Positions 4,940-6,082 of a stretch of DNA of 6,082 bases are shown here, in pieces; position 1 is the stretch's first letter, and each line of letters starts with the position of its first letter. The position numbers were made by a program, and so were the translations under genes. Origin of the DNA: Oscillospiraceae bacterium. GTDB taxonomy: Bacteria > Bacillota > Clostridia > Oscillospirales > UBA644. Under the pieces are notes generated by a model. The model was not told the origin of the DNA and did no database searches. It saw only the letters and a program-made list of their open reading frames with translations. The stretch covers positions 1-6,082 of the forward strand of contig SVMP01000124.1 of the NCBI GenBank assembly GCA_015067385.1. The letters are read 5' to 3'.

Positions 4940-6082
4940 TATGCTTTATGTCCTCCGATCTGTTCGTTCCTGTCTTTTGCTGTTGCACCTTGTTCCAGAT
5001 TCATCCCTTTAAGTATTGCGTTTTTTCCGAATTTGTTTTTTATGCTTAACATGGCTTTCTGCATTTTCTTTTCTCTTTCCGCTTCTTCTGTATCGTTTCG
5101 ATGCTTTTCTTCAACTGAATCCTGATCCGAAAACAAGTCAAGCTGTTCGCATTCTTCATATTTGGAAGCAGATATTTCATCTATGACATTTGCCGCCGTT
5201 ATGTTAAGTCGTCTGATAAGCAACTTTGAATTGATTATTTTATCATAAAGCTCTGAAACTGCGGTCAGTATCTTTTTGGTTGATGATGTGTATGAACCGA
5301 GATTTATTGAGCCGTGTGCTTGCTTCGGTATTTTTCTGCCATAACCGTCAACGGTGACATCGCCGCTATACTCTTTCATCTTCGCCTTATCTGAAAGGTT
5401 TTCAACATCATATCCTATCGTAACAACTATCTGATTTGTTACCAATCCTTTTTCAACGAGGTCCAGAACGAGAAAATCAGCCATTTCTTTCAGTACGAGT
5501 TTTGCCTTTTCTGATTCATACGGTTCCTGTAAAACTTGACCTGAACTCAAACTGTTTGAACTTGGCTTGTAATTTTTAACATCTTTAATCGTACAAGGCT
5601 CCCAACCCCAGGCATGGTCGATCAGCAATTCAGTGTTTTTCCCGAATAATCCGTATAAAATATTTTCGTTTTCAACAGAGCACCTTGCAATGTCTCCCAT
5701 TGTATAAAGTCCTTGTTGTTCGAGTTTTTTTGCGTAACCTGCTCCGACTCTCCAGAAATCTGTTAACGGCTTGTGATCCCACAATGTTCTCCTGAATTCC
5801 ATTTCATCAAGCTGTGCTATCCTTACTCCGTTTTTATCTGCGGGGATATGCTTTGCAACTATATCCATTGCAACTTTGCATAAAAAAAGATTTGTTCCTA
5901 TTCCTGCGGTTGCGGTGATTCCTGTTGTGTTAAGGACATCGAGAATTATCTTCATTGTAAGTTCTCTCGGAGAAATTGCATATGTTTTAAGATAATCCGT
6001 AACATCCATAAAACCTTCATCGATAGAATAAACAATTATATCTTCGGGAGCAACATATTTCATGTACACACTGTATATCTTG
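4939..6082 (-). CDS. Y-family translesion DNA polymerase (UmuC/DinP type), 5' end cut by window
   Basis: This is an error-prone polymerase that copies past damaged bases. The reading frame stays open to the window edge, so the first roughly 100 residues, with the first catalytic Asp and the steric gate, are missing. The GTG at 6069 is an internal valine codon, because the family pattern continues upstream of it (KIYSVYMKYV). What is visible: the catalytic SIDE motif (6016-6027) within VYSIDEGFMDVTDYL; the palm segment ATAGIGTNLFLCKVAMDIVA; the helix-hairpin-helix thumb around FWRVGAGYAKKLEQQGLYTM; the little-finger domain; a likely sliding-clamp motif QLDLF (5131-5145); and the Gram-positive type C-terminus GKNAILKGMNLEQGATAKDR followed by NEQIGGHKA. 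It is the first gene of a pair with the YolD-like gene. Its promoter, and any SOS (LexA) box, lie outside the window. Chromosomal and mobile-element copies of this cassette both exist; nothing here decides which this is. Confidence 0.94.
   Translation of the reverse strand, partial: KIYSVYMKYVAPEDIIVYSIDEGFMDVTDYLKTYAISPRELTMKIILDVLNTTGITATAGIGTNLFLCKVAMDIVAKHIPADKNGVRIAQLDEMEFRRTLWDHKPLTDFWRVGAGYAKKLEQQGLYTMGDIARCSVENENILYGLFGKNTELLIDHAWGWEPCTIKDVKNYKPSSNSLSSGQVLQEPYESEKAKLVLKEMADFLVLDLVEKGLVTNQIVVTIGYDVENLSDKAKMKEYSGDVTVDGYGRKIPKQAHGSINLGSYTSSTKKILTAVSELYDKIINSKLLIRRLNITAANVIDEISASKYEECEQLDLFSDQDSVEEKHRNDTEEAEREKKMQKAMLSIKNKFGKNAILKGMNLEQGATAKDRNEQIGGHKA

Noticed and set aside
4880..5125. 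Plus-strand frame of 81 codons across the YolD/polymerase junction
   Set aside because: It is antisense to two convincing genes. Its Cys/Phe/Ser-rich translation is the usual shadow pattern and looks membrane-like only by chance.
6067..6069. GTG at 6069 as a true start of the polymerase
   Set aside because: The frame is open to the window edge, and the residues before it (KIYSV) continue the family pattern. Starting here would remove the first catalytic Asp and much of the palm and fingers.

Overview
The window looks like a chromosomal stretch of an AT-rich, anaerobic Gram-positive bacterium of the Clostridia. A gut-type Oscillospiraceae/Lachnospiraceae relative would fit, but genus is not resolvable. 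The reasons are consensus sigma-A type promoters (TTGACA-17-TATAAT), strong purine-rich Shine-Dalgarno sites, a YolD-like/Y-family polymerase pair of the Firmicutes type, a methyltransferase-type corrinoid protein, and a zinc-ribbon/DUF5050-like repeat protein.

Layout from left to right. Bases 1-157 hold a perfect 12-bp hairpin, probably the terminator of a gene to the left, and the leader of the first gene. Bases 158-1414 (+) encode a cytosolic protein with an N-terminal four-cysteine zinc ribbon, a helical middle and seven 39-residue propeller-type repeats. Bases 1415-1551 are an AT-rich promoter region with two interleaved sigma-A promoters. Bases 1552-2184 (+) encode a 210-residue corrinoid protein with extreme codon bias, followed by a strong terminator; it appears to be a single-gene unit. 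Bases 2185-2440 hold that terminator, a decayed second copy of the 3' end of a YolD-like gene (2252-2326), and a perfect promoter. Bases 2441-4489 (+) encode a 682-residue protein resembling six-hairpin (alpha/alpha)6 glycoside hydrolases. A hairpin usable in both directions (4495-4524) separates it from the convergent minus-strand pair: YolD-like protein (4538-4939) and Y-family DNA polymerase (4939 to the right edge, N-terminus missing).

The genes do not form one pathway. The polymerase and YolD-like genes are translationally coupled (TAATG) and are presumably a translesion-synthesis cassette. The corrinoid protein should serve a methyltransferase system encoded elsewhere, since no methyltransferase or corrinoid-reactivation gene is present here. 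The glycosidase-like gene has its own promoter and terminator and lies between the intact YolD 3' end and its decayed copy. This suggests that a YolD/polymerase cassette once sat directly downstream of the corrinoid gene and that the region was later rearranged.

No RNA genes, CRISPR arrays, insertion sequences, integrases or clear new multi-gene system were found. The best leads are the decayed YolD tail with its direct-repeat geometry, the isolated and apparently very highly expressed corrinoid protein, and the unassigned intracellular glycosidase-like enzyme.
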